A DNA stretch of 64,000 nt from Candidatus Rifleibacteriota bacterium (GTDB lineage Bacteria > Muiribacteriota > Ozemobacteria > Ozemobacterales > Ozemobacteraceae): the NCBI GenBank assembly GCA_015233565.1, contig JADFXM010000003.1, positions 91,063 to 155,062 on the forward strand, written 5' to 3'. Below the pieces are notes generated by a model that had not been told where the DNA came from, did no database searches, and saw nothing but the letters and a program-made list of their open reading frames with translations. A program made the position numbers and the translations under genes. This document shows positions 17,093 through 26,229 of this stretch, one piece after another. Position 1 is the stretch's first letter. Each line of letters begins with the position of its first letter.

Positions 17093-19339
17093 ATGATTCC
17101 TGGCGAGGATAAGGCTGAAGTAAATCTTAGTAATGAGTTTTTCAAGAAGTTGAACCAACAGATTGTCCAAAAGGACAATCTGATCAAGTTGCTGCAACTT
17201 CAAATTAAGAATTTGAAAGCACAGGGAGATGCTGAACAAGGTCCAAAAAAGGCTGACCTTATTAAATCCCTTGAAACAAAAGAAGCTGAGATAAAAAGCC
17301 TGGAAGGTGAACTCCAGGAGCATAAGGAAAACCTTTCCCAGCTTATAAAAGAAAAAGACGAGCAAATTGAAGCGCTTAACCGTGCAATTGAAGAATCTCG
17401 CCGTGAAAAAGAAGGACAACCTTCCGGTTCGATTAATGAAGCTGAATTTAGCGAATTGCAACAAAAAGCCCTTCTTTTTGAAAGTGAACTTGAAGAGGAA
17501 AAAAGAAAGAATGCCCAATTAGCTGAAGAGCTTGCAACAGAGAAAGATAAAGCCGCTTTTGAAATAGGACAGCTGAAATCCAATCTTGATGCTGTTGCAC
17601 CTTCTCTCCAAGAAGCTGAAAGTTTAAAGGCTAATATAGCTTCTCTTGAAGCCCAATTGTCGCAGGCCCCTGATTCATCTGCGTCCTCAGAAAAAGATGC
17701 TGAAATTGAAAAGCTCAAGAATGATTTCGCAGCCAAAGAAGCTGAAGTAGCTCAATACCTTGTAGAAATTCCCAGATTGAACGAAGAACTGACTGCACTT
17801 AAACAGGTTCTTGAAGCAAAAGAACAGGAATCCGCCCAAAAAACTGTTTTAGATGCTGAACTTTCAGAGTTAAAGGTAAAATACGACGCAACTGTTGTAG
17901 AAACTGAACAACTTAAAGCTGTGTTAGCCGAGAAGGAAAGCCAACTTGAACAGGCCATTGCACAAGTTGCTGCTCAACAATCTGCACAGCCCGCTTCTGA
18001 TAGCCAAAACGAAGCCATTGAACAAATTAAACAGGAGAGCGAACAACTTAAGCAAGAAATAGAAATGCTTCGCCAGCAATCAGAAGCTCTCAAGACTGAA
18101 CTTGACGGGGTTAAACCCGAACTTGATTCCGCTAAATCTGAACTTGAAACGACTAAGATTCAACTTGATTCCTTTAATGCAGAAAAACAGGTTTTGACGG
18201 ATCAAATAGAAGAACTTAAAAACAAAGCTGCCAGAGCAGACGAACTTGAGGGGAGGCTTGCTGAAATTACCTCTCAATCTGAAGCTGCAAAGATTCAACT
18301 CGAAAGTTCTGAAGGCCAACTTGAACTTAAAAATATGGAATGCAAACAACTTATTGAAGAACTTGAATCCTTGAAAACTCAAGCTGCTTCGAAAGCGGAA
18401 TTTGAAAATCAGAAAGAAATGGAACAGTTGACTGAACAAGTTGCCGATCAATTGCTGGCTATACAGAAATTTGAACAGGTACTCCAACAATCCCAGGATG
18501 ACCTTGTAGCCAAAGATTCTGAAATCGCTAGTCTGAAAGACCAGATTATTGAAATGACCTCTTCAGAAAAATCGGTTGAATTTTCTCCGGAGAATGAAGT
18601 ATTCACTTATTTCATCGATTTCTTTGATGAACTTGACACTCATTTGAAAAGAAATCCCAACCCTGATCTTCAGAGTTTACATAAAAAACTCCTCGAGAGA
18701 CTTATTATACCTAATGAAATTCAGTATATGCCTGTTATCGCCGAAAAATTTGATGCCACTAAGCATATCCCCACGGATTATTTCCGATCCGACAAATTCG
18801 AAGACCGCACGATCGTTTTTGAAGTTGAAAAAGGATATAAACGTGGTGATGTTGTAATTAAAAAATCAAAAGTTTGGATTGTTCAAAATCATTTTGATTG
18901 CGGAAATTGTGGAGCAAAAATTACACTCTCAGACAGTCGATTTTGTTTTAAATGTGGTGAAAAAATTGTTGCTCCAAATGGTTTCCCTGCCGATTCTTTA
19001 CCGGAATTTGAACCCAATCCTGCCACATATCTGCGTTTTGCTGAAAGAATGATTGAAACTGGAAATCTTGATTTGGCCAAAGAGTATCTTGAAGAAGGTT
19101 TAAGAATAGATTCTACTTATTTACCTCTATTGTCCAAACTGTCTGATGTTTATTCCCTCTCAACTGATTTTGAAAAAGCAATGGAAGTTCTCAAACAAGC
19201 TATTTTGGTCAAAGACGACCCCAAACTATCAGAAAAAATCCGAGCTTTGGAAGTCAGAAACAATATTTTCCAGCAAGCGAGAGCTTTGAATCTGCCCCCA
19301 GGCGAATTCGAAAAATTGGTTACTTTAATCCAGCAATAA
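17093..19339 (+). CDS. Long coiled-coil protein with zinc ribbon and C-terminal TPR
   Basis: A 748-residue soluble protein of unknown function. ATG 17093 is preferred over GTG 17081 because GGGAG lies 6 nt before it. Residues about 5-500 are an almost uninterrupted Glu/Lys/Gln/Leu heptad coiled coil. A globular segment (about 500-595) follows. Next is a zinc ribbon with CGNCG (near 603) and CFKCG (near 618), and two TPR-like helices at about 640-720 (LAKEYLEEGLRIDSTYLPLL, AMEVLKQAILVKDDPKLSEK). There is no signal peptide or membrane segment, so it is cytoplasmic. A structural or scaffold role is inferred from shape only. It is monocistronic with its own promoter. Confidence 0.82.
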   Translation: MIPGEDKAEVNLSNEFFKKLNQQIVQKDNLIKLLQLQIKNLKAQGDAEQGPKKADLIKSLETKEAEIKSLEGELQEHKENLSQLIKEKDEQIEALNRAIEESRREKEGQPSGSINEAEFSELQQKALLFESELEEEKRKNAQLAEELATEKDKAAFEIGQLKSNLDAVAPSLQEAESLKANIASLEAQLSQAPDSSASSEKDAEIEKLKNDFAAKEAEVAQYLVEIPRLNEELTALKQVLEAKEQESAQKTVLDAELSELKVKYDATVVETEQLKAVLAEKESQLEQAIAQVAAQQSAQPASDSQNEAIEQIKQESEQLKQEIEMLRQQSEALKTELDGVKPELDSAKSELETTKIQLDSFNAEKQVLTDQIEELKNKAARADELEGRLAEITSQSEAAKIQLESSEGQLELKNMECKQLIEELESLKTQAASKAEFENQKEMEQLTEQVADQLLAIQKFEQVLQQSQDDLVAKDSEIASLKDQIIEMTSSEKSVEFSPENEVFTYFIDFFDELDTHLKRNPNPDLQSLHKKLLERLIIPNEIQYMPVIAEKFDATKHIPTDYFRSDKFEDRTIVFEVEKGYKRGDVVIKKSKVWIVQNHFDCGNCGAKITLSDSRFCFKCGEKIVAPNGFPADSLPEFEPNPATYLRFAERMIETGNLDLAKEYLEEGLRIDSTYLPLLSKLSDVYSLSTDFEKAMEVLKQAILVKDDPKLSEKIRALEVRNNIFQQARALNLPPGEFEKLVTLIQQ

Positions 19340-19656
19340 AAATTTTGCATTTGTTCAATATTTGGCAGAAAAATGCCATTCCAGGACGTTTATTTCGTTT
19401 CACTCGTAATGCTATGTAATTTTGATTTTCCTGAATTTGAAAAGATATTGGTGAGGCATTTATCTCGTCTTAAGTTTCGATTATTTAGCGTTTTTTCCTG
19501 ATGTGATGCTTTTTAAGTCTTCTTTTCCGTATTTTATATTTCTTTGGAATATTTAAAAGGTTTTGTTTAATTGTTTTCCAAATTCCTTTTTGATTTTCCG
19601 CAATTTTTTGATTAAACTGTATCAGCTTATTTAAATTTATTTTCCAAGAGAAAATT
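19340..19656. other. Gene-free gap upstream of valS
   Basis: A 317-bp T-rich gap. I looked for a T-box leader (specifier loop, GGTGG-type T-box) before the synthetase operon and saw none. A promoter for valS is expected near TTGATT at about 19610, but no well-spaced -10 box stands out. Confidence 0.4.
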
Positions 19657-22326
19657 ATGAACACTCAAAACGATTCAACAAATCAACAAATCCTTGAAAA
19701 GGCTTATAACTCTGCTAAAGTCGAAGAACGAATTTACACCCTCTGGGAATCCTCACGTGCATTTCATGCAGATGAAAATGCCCACCGAAAATCATATACC
19801 ATCGTAATTCCTCCGCCAAACGTAACTGGAATGCTTACTTTAGGGCATGTCCTTAATAATACTCTACAGGATATCATTATTAGATATCATCGAATGTTGG
19901 GAAACGAGACTCTTTGGCTCCCAGGGATAGATCACGCCGGCATTGCAACTCAAAACGTAGTTGAAAAAGCACTCTCAAAAGAGAAAATTTCAAGACACGA
20001 TCTCGGACGGGAAAATTTTATTCAAAAAGTCTGGGAATGGAAAGAAAAATACGGTGGAATAATCCTCAAACAATTGAAACGACTCGGTTGCTCCTGCGAT
20101 TGGAAAAGGGAAAGATTTACCATGGACGAAGGGCTTTCCAGAGCAGTTCAAGATTGCTTCATCCATTTGTATGAAAAAGGTCTGATCTATAAAGGAAAAT
20201 ATATTATCAATTGGTGCCCAAGATGTCGAACTGCCCTTTCCGATGAAGAGAAAATCCCGCAAGATACCAAGGGACACCTCTGGTATATAAAATACCCGTT
20301 GAAAGATGGAAAAGATTCAATTTGCGTTGCTACAACGCGTCCTGAAACCATGTTAGGGGACACAGCTGTGGCGGTGAATCCCGATGATGACAGATTCCGA
20401 AATTTAATTGGCCAGACGCTTATTCTTCCCCTCCTGAATCGTGAAATCCCTATTATAGCTGATGATTTTGTGGATCCGAAGTTTGGAACCGGGGCAGTTA
20501 AAGTTACCCCTGCGCATGATCCGAATGATTTCGAAATGGGGAGGCGACACTTTCTTCCGTCGATTATCGTAATGGATGAAGGTGGAAAAATGAACGAGAA
20601 CGCTGGGTCCTATTGTGGACTGGAGCGCTTTAAATGTCGTGAAAAAGTGGTTGTAGATCTCCAGGAATTAGGGTTGCTCGAAAAAATTGAGGACCACGCC
20701 CTTGCAGTCGGGCATTGTGAGCGCTGTCAAACTGTTATTGAGCCATATCTTTCAGATCAATGGTTTGTGAAGATGAAGTCTCTGGCAAAACCCGCCATTG
20801 AAGCTGTTAAATCCGGAAAACTTAATATAACTCCCGAAAGATGGATTGGTGTCTATCTAAATTGGATGGAAAACATCAGAGATTGGTGCATCAGTCGCCA
20901 ACTATGGTGGGGACATCGTATTCCCGCTTATACCTGCGAAAAATGTAAAAATGTCATGGTTGCGAAAGAAATGCCACAGAAATGCTCGAAATGCGGCGAG
21001 TCCGCGACAATCAAACAGGATGACGATGTTCTTGATACATGGTTCTCATCCTGGCTTTGGCCGTTTTCAACTATGGGGTGGCCTGAAGACACAAAGGTTC
21101 TTCGAAAATTTTATCCAACTGACACTTTGATTACCGGTCCGGATATCATTTTCTTCTGGGTTGCCAGAATGGTGATGGCTGGATACGAGTTCCTTGGAGA
21201 ATGTCCATTCCATGATGTCTATTTTACAAGCATTGTAAGAGATCTCAAAGGAAGAAAAATGAGCAAGTCACTCGGAAATTCTCCCGATCCACTTGAAATC
21301 ATGGATAAGTATGGTGCCGATGCACTTAGATTCACCATTATCTTTCTTGCTCCCACCGGTCAGGATATCAAATTCTCAACAGAAAAAGTTGAAATGGGAA
21401 GAAACTTTGCAAATAAGCTTTGGAATGCTGCTAGGTTTGTTCTGATGAACCTGGGCGAAGGTTTTAAGCGTGAACCGGTTAAACCCGATTCTCTTTCCCT
21501 CTGGAACCGTTGGATCCTTTCAAGATTGAACAAAACTATTGATCAGATCACTACTTTCCTCAAAGATGGTGAATTTCGGTTCAATGAAGCGATTAAAACC
21601 CTTTACGATTTTATCTGGGACGAATTTTGCGATTGGTTTATCGAAATGAACAAACCTCTTTTGTTTGGCCCTGAAAGCTGTGAAAAATCGGCCGCTCTTC
21701 AAACGCTTGTTGAGGTAATTGATACTTCGCTAAGGCTTTTGCATCCGTTCATGCCATTTGTAACTGAGGAAATCTGGCAGAAAATTCCTGGAAACAGTGG
21801 ATTATTAATGGAAACAGCCTTTCCAGTTAGTAAGCCGCAATTGATTAATTTACCTATTGAATCTGAAGTATCTGACGTCAAGGAAGCAGTCAGAGTAATA
21901 AGGAATTTGAGAGCTGCCGCGAATATTCAACCGGTGAAAAAAGTGACAATTAGAGTTCTAGAATCTGGTTCCCACGCTGGTTTAATTAAAGATCATGAAA
22001 ATATGATTCGACATCTTTCCGGAGTAGAAAGCCTTGAATTTGTTAAAAGTAAGCCCCAAAAGCATCTCATCGGCTTGTTCGAAGATACTGAAATTTGCTT
22101 GAGCCTGGAAGGATTGATTGATGTTCCCGTTGAAATAAACCGGGTTACAGGTGAAAAGGTCAAAATCGAAAAGGAAATTGAAAAGCTATCAACAAAACTG
22201 AAAGATGATAATTTTGTCCAAAAAGCACCTGCTGAAGTCGTGGAGAACCTTAGAGAAGGCCTTGAAGGCTACCGTGTTCAGGTCGAAAAGCTTGAACAAT
22301 ATCTTAACGAGTTGAGGAAATTGTAA
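19657..22326 (+). CDS. valS: Valine--tRNA ligase
   Basis: Class I aminoacyl-tRNA synthetase of 889 residues, the usual bacterial length. It has the HIGH-type motif in PPPNVTGMLTLGH (near residue 53), the editing domain (TTRPETMLGDTAVAVNP, GTGAVKVTPAHDPND) and Cys pairs in WCPRC and EKCKNVMVAKEMPQKCSKC that probably bind zinc. KMSKS follows in GRKMSKSLGNSPDP (near 533), then the anticodon-binding domain and the C-terminal coiled coil (about 825-889) typical of ValRS. It is first of three adjacent synthetase genes; tyrS begins 2 bp after its stop. Confidence 0.97.
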   Translation: MNTQNDSTNQQILEKAYNSAKVEERIYTLWESSRAFHADENAHRKSYTIVIPPPNVTGMLTLGHVLNNTLQDIIIRYHRMLGNETLWLPGIDHAGIATQNVVEKALSKEKISRHDLGRENFIQKVWEWKEKYGGIILKQLKRLGCSCDWKRERFTMDEGLSRAVQDCFIHLYEKGLIYKGKYIINWCPRCRTALSDEEKIPQDTKGHLWYIKYPLKDGKDSICVATTRPETMLGDTAVAVNPDDDRFRNLIGQTLILPLLNREIPIIADDFVDPKFGTGAVKVTPAHDPNDFEMGRRHFLPSIIVMDEGGKMNENAGSYCGLERFKCREKVVVDLQELGLLEKIEDHALAVGHCERCQTVIEPYLSDQWFVKMKSLAKPAIEAVKSGKLNITPERWIGVYLNWMENIRDWCISRQLWWGHRIPAYTCEKCKNVMVAKEMPQKCSKCGESATIKQDDDVLDTWFSSWLWPFSTMGWPEDTKVLRKFYPTDTLITGPDIIFFWVARMVMAGYEFLGECPFHDVYFTSIVRDLKGRKMSKSLGNSPDPLEIMDKYGADALRFTIIFLAPTGQDIKFSTEKVEMGRNFANKLWNAARFVLMNLGEGFKREPVKPDSLSLWNRWILSRLNKTIDQITTFLKDGEFRFNEAIKTLYDFIWDEFCDWFIEMNKPLLFGPESCEKSAALQTLVEVIDTSLRLLHPFMPFVTEEIWQKIPGNSGLLMETAFPVSKPQLINLPIESEVSDVKEAVRVIRNLRAAANIQPVKKVTIRVLESGSHAGLIKDHENMIRHLSGVESLEFVKSKPQKHLIGLFEDTEICLSLEGLIDVPVEINRVTGEKVKIEKEIEKLSTKLKDDNFVQKAPAEVVENLREGLEGYRVQVEKLEQYLNELRKL

Positions 22327-22328
22327 AA

Positions 22329-23555
22329 GTGCCATTTGAACTTACTCCGAAAGAACAACTTGAATTCATTTTGACCGGAATTGCTGATGTCGTTTCCCGT
22401 AATGAGCTTCTGCAAAAAATAGAAAAATCCTATAAATCAGATAAACCTTTGATCGTAAAACTCGGCGCAGATCCTTCTGCTCCCGATATTCACCTTGGTC
22501 ATACAGTCGTTCTTCAAAAACTTCGACAATTTCAGATGCTTGGCCATCAGGCAGTTTTCCTGATTGGAGATTTCACTGGACGGGTGGGCGATCCCACGGG
22601 AAAGAAAAAAACTCGCCCTGCTCTTACCGAAGAGGAAGTCCAAAAGAACGCCGAGACATATAAAAATCAGATTTGCAAAATTCTTGACTTGTCGAAAACT
22701 AAAATTGTTTTCAATAGTGAATGGTTGTCAAAAATGAGTTTTGCTGATGTTCTGAAGCTCTCAGCGCAATATACAGTCGCCCGCATGCTTGAAAGGGATG
22801 AGTTTGAAAAGCGCTTCAAATCTCAGGTTCCGATTAGCGTTGTGGAATTCATGTATCCGTTGATGCAAGGCTACGATTCTGTTGCTCTTCATTCTGACGT
22901 CGAATTAGGTGGAGTTGACCAGACTTTTAACCTGCTCGTTGGGCGCGATTTACAGAAATCTTACTCCCAAGAGCCCCAGGTGACAATTACAATGCCTATT
23001 CTCGAAGGATTAGATGGCAAAGAAAAGATGTCAAAAAGTCTCGGCAATTATGTCGGGATAAATGAATCTTCCGATCAAATATACGGTAAATTGATGTCCC
23101 TTCCAGATGAACTTGTAGTTAAATATTTTGAATTGCTGACTGATTATTCACCAGTTCAACTTACTGATATTCGTGAACGAATGAAATCAGCTCCAAAAGC
23201 AGTCAAGATGTTACTTTCCAAAACAATTACGGCCAAATATCATGGAAATGAAGCGGGTGAATCTGCCGAAAAAGGATTTGAGAGACTTTTCGGAAAAACC
23301 GGAGATGGAGTGCCTGAAAATATTGAAGAGATGAAAATTCCAGCTCCCAAAGAAGGTCTTACTATCCTGAAAATTCTGTTAATGACGAAACTTGCCCCCT
23401 CAGGAGGGGAAGCACGTAGACTTATTTCACAGGGTGGTGTAAAATTGGATCAGGAAAAATTTTCCGATCTCAATAAGATTTTTTCTGCCGGAGAATCATT
23501 TCTTTTGCAGTCAGGAAAACGGAATTTTAAAAAAGTTACTTTAATAAATGGATGA
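22329..23555 (+). CDS. tyrS: Tyrosine--tRNA ligase
   Basis: Class I synthetase of 408 residues. The HIGH-like motif is in DPSAPDIHLGHTVVL (near 54) and KMSKS in EKMSKSLGNYVGI (near 232), so this is the KMSKS-bearing bacterial TyrS branch (TyrZ-like) rather than the KFGKT form of E. coli. A C-terminal S4-like RNA-binding domain (LAPSGGEARRLISQGGVKLD) closes the protein. The start is GTG 22329, only 2 bp after valS, so translation is likely coupled. Confidence 0.96.
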   Translation: MPFELTPKEQLEFILTGIADVVSRNELLQKIEKSYKSDKPLIVKLGADPSAPDIHLGHTVVLQKLRQFQMLGHQAVFLIGDFTGRVGDPTGKKKTRPALTEEEVQKNAETYKNQICKILDLSKTKIVFNSEWLSKMSFADVLKLSAQYTVARMLERDEFEKRFKSQVPISVVEFMYPLMQGYDSVALHSDVELGGVDQTFNLLVGRDLQKSYSQEPQVTITMPILEGLDGKEKMSKSLGNYVGINESSDQIYGKLMSLPDELVVKYFELLTDYSPVQLTDIRERMKSAPKAVKMLLSKTITAKYHGNEAGESAEKGFERLFGKTGDGVPENIEEMKIPAPKEGLTILKILLMTKLAPSGGEARRLISQGGVKLDQEKFSDLNKIFSAGESFLLQSGKRNFKKVTLING

Positions 23556-23594
23556 GCTGTGCCCATTTGTGCCGGGCCAGCCAGGAGAAAAAAA

Positions 23595-25511
23595 ATGTCC
23601 AATAAAATTTCCCTTACTCTTCCGGATGGAACAAAAAAAGAATTTGATCAAGGAGTAACTTCCTTAATTGTTGCTCAAAGCATAGGAGCGAAACTTGCGC
23701 AGGCGGCTATTGCTGCTAAATTGAATGGCCATCTGATTGACATAAAAGCGCCTCTTACTGCTGATGGTGCGTTTGAAGTTATAACTATGAAATCCTCCGA
23801 AGCCCCTGAAGTTTTTAGACATTCATTGGCACATATTATGGCTGAAGCTGTTCAAAAACTTTTTCCGGATGCGCAATTTGGAATTGGGCCGACCATTGAA
23901 AATGGATTTTATTACGATTTTTTGCTCTCTCGATCTCTTACCCCCGAAGATCTTGAAAAAATTGAGAAAGAGATGCATCAGATTATTTCCAAAAAAGAAG
24001 AATTTTCTTTCCAAACTCTTACTAAAATAGAGGCCCTCGAAAAATTCAAATCGCTTAGTCAGCCATTTAAAGTTGAACTGATTGAAGATTTGCCTGAGGA
24101 AAAATTTTCGGTTTATTCCCAAGGCCCTTTTGTTGATTTGTGCCGAGGCCCGCATCTTCCCAATTCCGGTTTTGTGAAGCACTTCAAGCTTTTAAATGTT
24201 GCCGGAGCTTATTGGCGTGGCGATGAAAAGCGCCCAATGCTTCAAAGAATTTATGCCACTGCTTTTAATTCTAAAGATGAGCTTGATAGCTATCTGAATA
24301 TGCTTGAAGAGGCAAAAAAAAGAGATCATCGCCGCCTCGGAAAAGAACTCGATCTTTTCTCTTTACACGACGAAGTTGGTCCCGGGCTAGTTTTTTGGCA
24401 TCCCAAGGGAGCCAGAATTCGACATACAATTGAGTCATTCTGGAAAGAGCAGCATTACAGAAATGGCTACGAACTTTTAAACACTCCCCACATCGGACGA
24501 GCTTGGCTCTGGGAAACTAGTGGACATCTCGATTTTTACCGTGAAGGCATGTATAGCCCCATGAAGATAGATGAGTTTGATTATTATATCAAACCGATGA
24601 ATTGCCCTTTTCACATAATGATTTATAAAAACCAGCTCAGGTCATATCGCGATTTACCTTTGCGGTGGGCCGAACTTGGAACTGTTTATCGTTATGAGAA
24701 AAGCGGGGTATTACACGGGCTTTTGAGAGTAAGAGGTTTTACACAGGATGACGCACACATCATTTGTACTCCTGAACAGATTGAAGATGAAATTCTGGAA
24801 GTATTACGTTTCAGTCTAAAGCTTTGGCGTGCTTTTGGATTTGAAAAAATTGAAGCTTATCTTGCCACAAAGCCCGAGAAAGCTGTTGGAGAAAATGACC
24901 GCTGGGAACAAGCAATTGTTTCTTTAAAGCGCGCGATTGAAAAGGAAGGGTTGCCCTGCAAACTTGATGAAGGGGGCGGAGCCTTTTATGGCCCCAAAAT
25001 TGATCTGAAAATAAAAGATGCAATCGGCCGTGAATGGCAGATGACAACTATTCAATTCGATTTTAATGAACCCGAAAGATTTGACATGACCTATATCGGA
25101 GTGGATGGCCAGAAACACCGACCGTATATGGTTCACCGCGCTCTTCTGGGTTCCATAGAAAGATTTTTCGGAGTTTTGATTGAACATTATGGCGGAGCAA
25201 TGCCACTTTGGTTGGCTCCTGTTCAAGTGGCTGTGTTGCCTATTTCAGACAAACACACTGATTATGCAAAGACCGTTGAAGACAAATTTCGACAACTTGG
25301 AGTCAGAACAATAATCGATGATAAAGGCGACAAAATTAATCAGAAAATAAGAAACGCACAACTTATGAAAATTCCTTTTATGGTAATTATTGGCGAACAC
25401 GAGCAGAATTCTGGAAAAATTACTATCCGAAAGCGAAATGGTGAAAATATCACTCAGGTTGACTTTGATGCGTTCTATAAAGAGCAGGAATGGATAAAAC
25501 AATCGATATAA
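23595..25511 (+). CDS. thrS: Threonine--tRNA ligase
   Basis: Class II synthetase of 638 residues. It has an N-terminal TGS domain (ISLTLPDGTKKEF), then the second additional domain for editing with HSLAHIMAEAV. The catalytic core carries motif 2 (YRYEKSGVLHGLLRVRGFTQDDAH), the zinc-binding Cys of MNCPFHIMIY and motif 3 (YMVHRALLGSIERF). A C-terminal anticodon-binding domain (VAVLPISDKHTDYA) ends it. I chose ATG 23595 because AGGAG lies 9 nt upstream and the sequence aligns from MSNKISL; the 12 residues possible before it are not ThrRS-like. It is third in the valS-tyrS-thrS cluster. Confidence 0.97.
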   Translation: MSNKISLTLPDGTKKEFDQGVTSLIVAQSIGAKLAQAAIAAKLNGHLIDIKAPLTADGAFEVITMKSSEAPEVFRHSLAHIMAEAVQKLFPDAQFGIGPTIENGFYYDFLLSRSLTPEDLEKIEKEMHQIISKKEEFSFQTLTKIEALEKFKSLSQPFKVELIEDLPEEKFSVYSQGPFVDLCRGPHLPNSGFVKHFKLLNVAGAYWRGDEKRPMLQRIYATAFNSKDELDSYLNMLEEAKKRDHRRLGKELDLFSLHDEVGPGLVFWHPKGARIRHTIESFWKEQHYRNGYELLNTPHIGRAWLWETSGHLDFYREGMYSPMKIDEFDYYIKPMNCPFHIMIYKNQLRSYRDLPLRWAELGTVYRYEKSGVLHGLLRVRGFTQDDAHIICTPEQIEDEILEVLRFSLKLWRAFGFEKIEAYLATKPEKAVGENDRWEQAIVSLKRAIEKEGLPCKLDEGGGAFYGPKIDLKIKDAIGREWQMTTIQFDFNEPERFDMTYIGVDGQKHRPYMVHRALLGSIERFFGVLIEHYGGAMPLWLAPVQVAVLPISDKHTDYAKTVEDKFRQLGVRTIIDDKGDKINQKIRNAQLMKIPFMVIIGEHEQNSGKITIRKRNGENITQVDFDAFYKEQEWIKQSI

Positions 25512-25864
25512 CATTGAAAAGTGTATGTGATTTGCTTTTTGAGCAAATCAGAGGGTTGATGACACGTGAGGGAAACACGATTGATTTCGAGTTTTTCATT
25601 CACTCTACAGCCATTCAGGAGATATTTTATGTGGTATTTCCTGATGATAGGGGTGTATTTATTAAGATCTTTCCTCATAAAAATTACTTGGGAAGCGATG
25701 TATTTCGGCTTGAGTTTTTTATGACCCAGCCTGGAGATAAAAGGGGAAATCGCGTGTCCTTTACGGAAATAGAAAGTCGGAATCAGGCAGAAACAGAGAT
25801 CCCATCTTTAATAGAAAGAATTATGATTAATTTGATATTAGATGGTAAGAAAGATAATAGTTAG
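25490..25864 (+). CDS. Small cytoplasmic protein of unknown function
   Basis: A 124-residue protein with no family I recognise. It is mixed alpha/beta, with segments such as FEFFIHSTAIQEIFYVVFPD and FIKIFPHKNYLGSDVFRLEF that look like adjacent beta strands, and no signal peptide or membrane segment. ATG 25490 overlaps the thrS 3' end by 22 bp in another frame, with only a weak AGGA next to it, which suggests coupling to thrS. A DUF3006 gene follows 14 bp later. Confidence 0.6.
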   Translation: MDKTIDITLKSVCDLLFEQIRGLMTREGNTIDFEFFIHSTAIQEIFYVVFPDDRGVFIKIFPHKNYLGSDVFRLEFFMTQPGDKRGNRVSFTEIESRNQAETEIPSLIERIMINLILDGKKDNS

Positions 25865-25878
25865 TCAGGAGAAAAGAA

Positions 25879-26061
25879 ATGCAAGGTGTAATCGATCAGG
25901 TCAAGGGAAAATATTTGAGGTGTGTTTTAGAGAACGGTGATATCGTCAAAATTCATAAAAGTATGTTTAACAAAGAAGTGACCGAAGGTGATGTAATTAA
26001 GCTTACATTTGAGTTTGATGAAGAAGGGACTAAAAAACAGCGTGAAATGATGGGCAAATAG
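25879..26061 (+). CDS. DUF3006-like small protein
   Basis: A 60-residue protein matching the short DUF3006 pattern: GVIDQVKGKYLRCVLENGD at the N-terminus, a middle turn and a V-T-E-G-D-V-I-K-L strand. These are small soluble beta-barrel-like proteins of unknown role. ATG 25879 is preceded by AGGAG at a good distance. It is last in the synthetase cluster before an inverted-repeat structure. Confidence 0.72.
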   Translation: MQGVIDQVKGKYLRCVLENGDIVKIHKSMFNKEVTEGDVIKLTFEFDEEGTKKQREMMGK

Positions 26062-26095
26062 CCCTTTTCTGATAGGCTCAGTATTGCAATCTTAT

Positions 26096-26215
26096 AAATA
26101 ATGAGTCCAAAAGCCGTTGAACCAAAGGTTTTCGAGAGGGAGCCAAACCTGCTCTGCTCGCTGAGCAGAGGCTACTGAGAAATTATTTTGACCATTTTTT
26201 TTTGACTCATTATTT
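26096..26215. repeat. 120-bp structure bounded by 12-bp inverted repeats
   Basis: AAATAATGAGTC (26096-26107) and GACTCATTATTT (26204-26215) are perfect inverted repeats. Inside is a second hairpin, CTCTGCTC / GAGCAGAG (26152-26159 and 26163-26170) with loop GCT. It lies between the convergent DUF3006 and metallopeptidase genes. It could be a convergent terminator structure or a small mobile element; I see no target duplication. Confidence 0.6.
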
Positions 26216-26229
26216 GAAGATCAATATAC

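Noticed and set aside
19340..19656. Possible T-box riboswitch upstream of valS
   Set aside because: I looked for a specifier stem, AGTA bulge and GGTGG T-box and found none of them in the T-rich leader.
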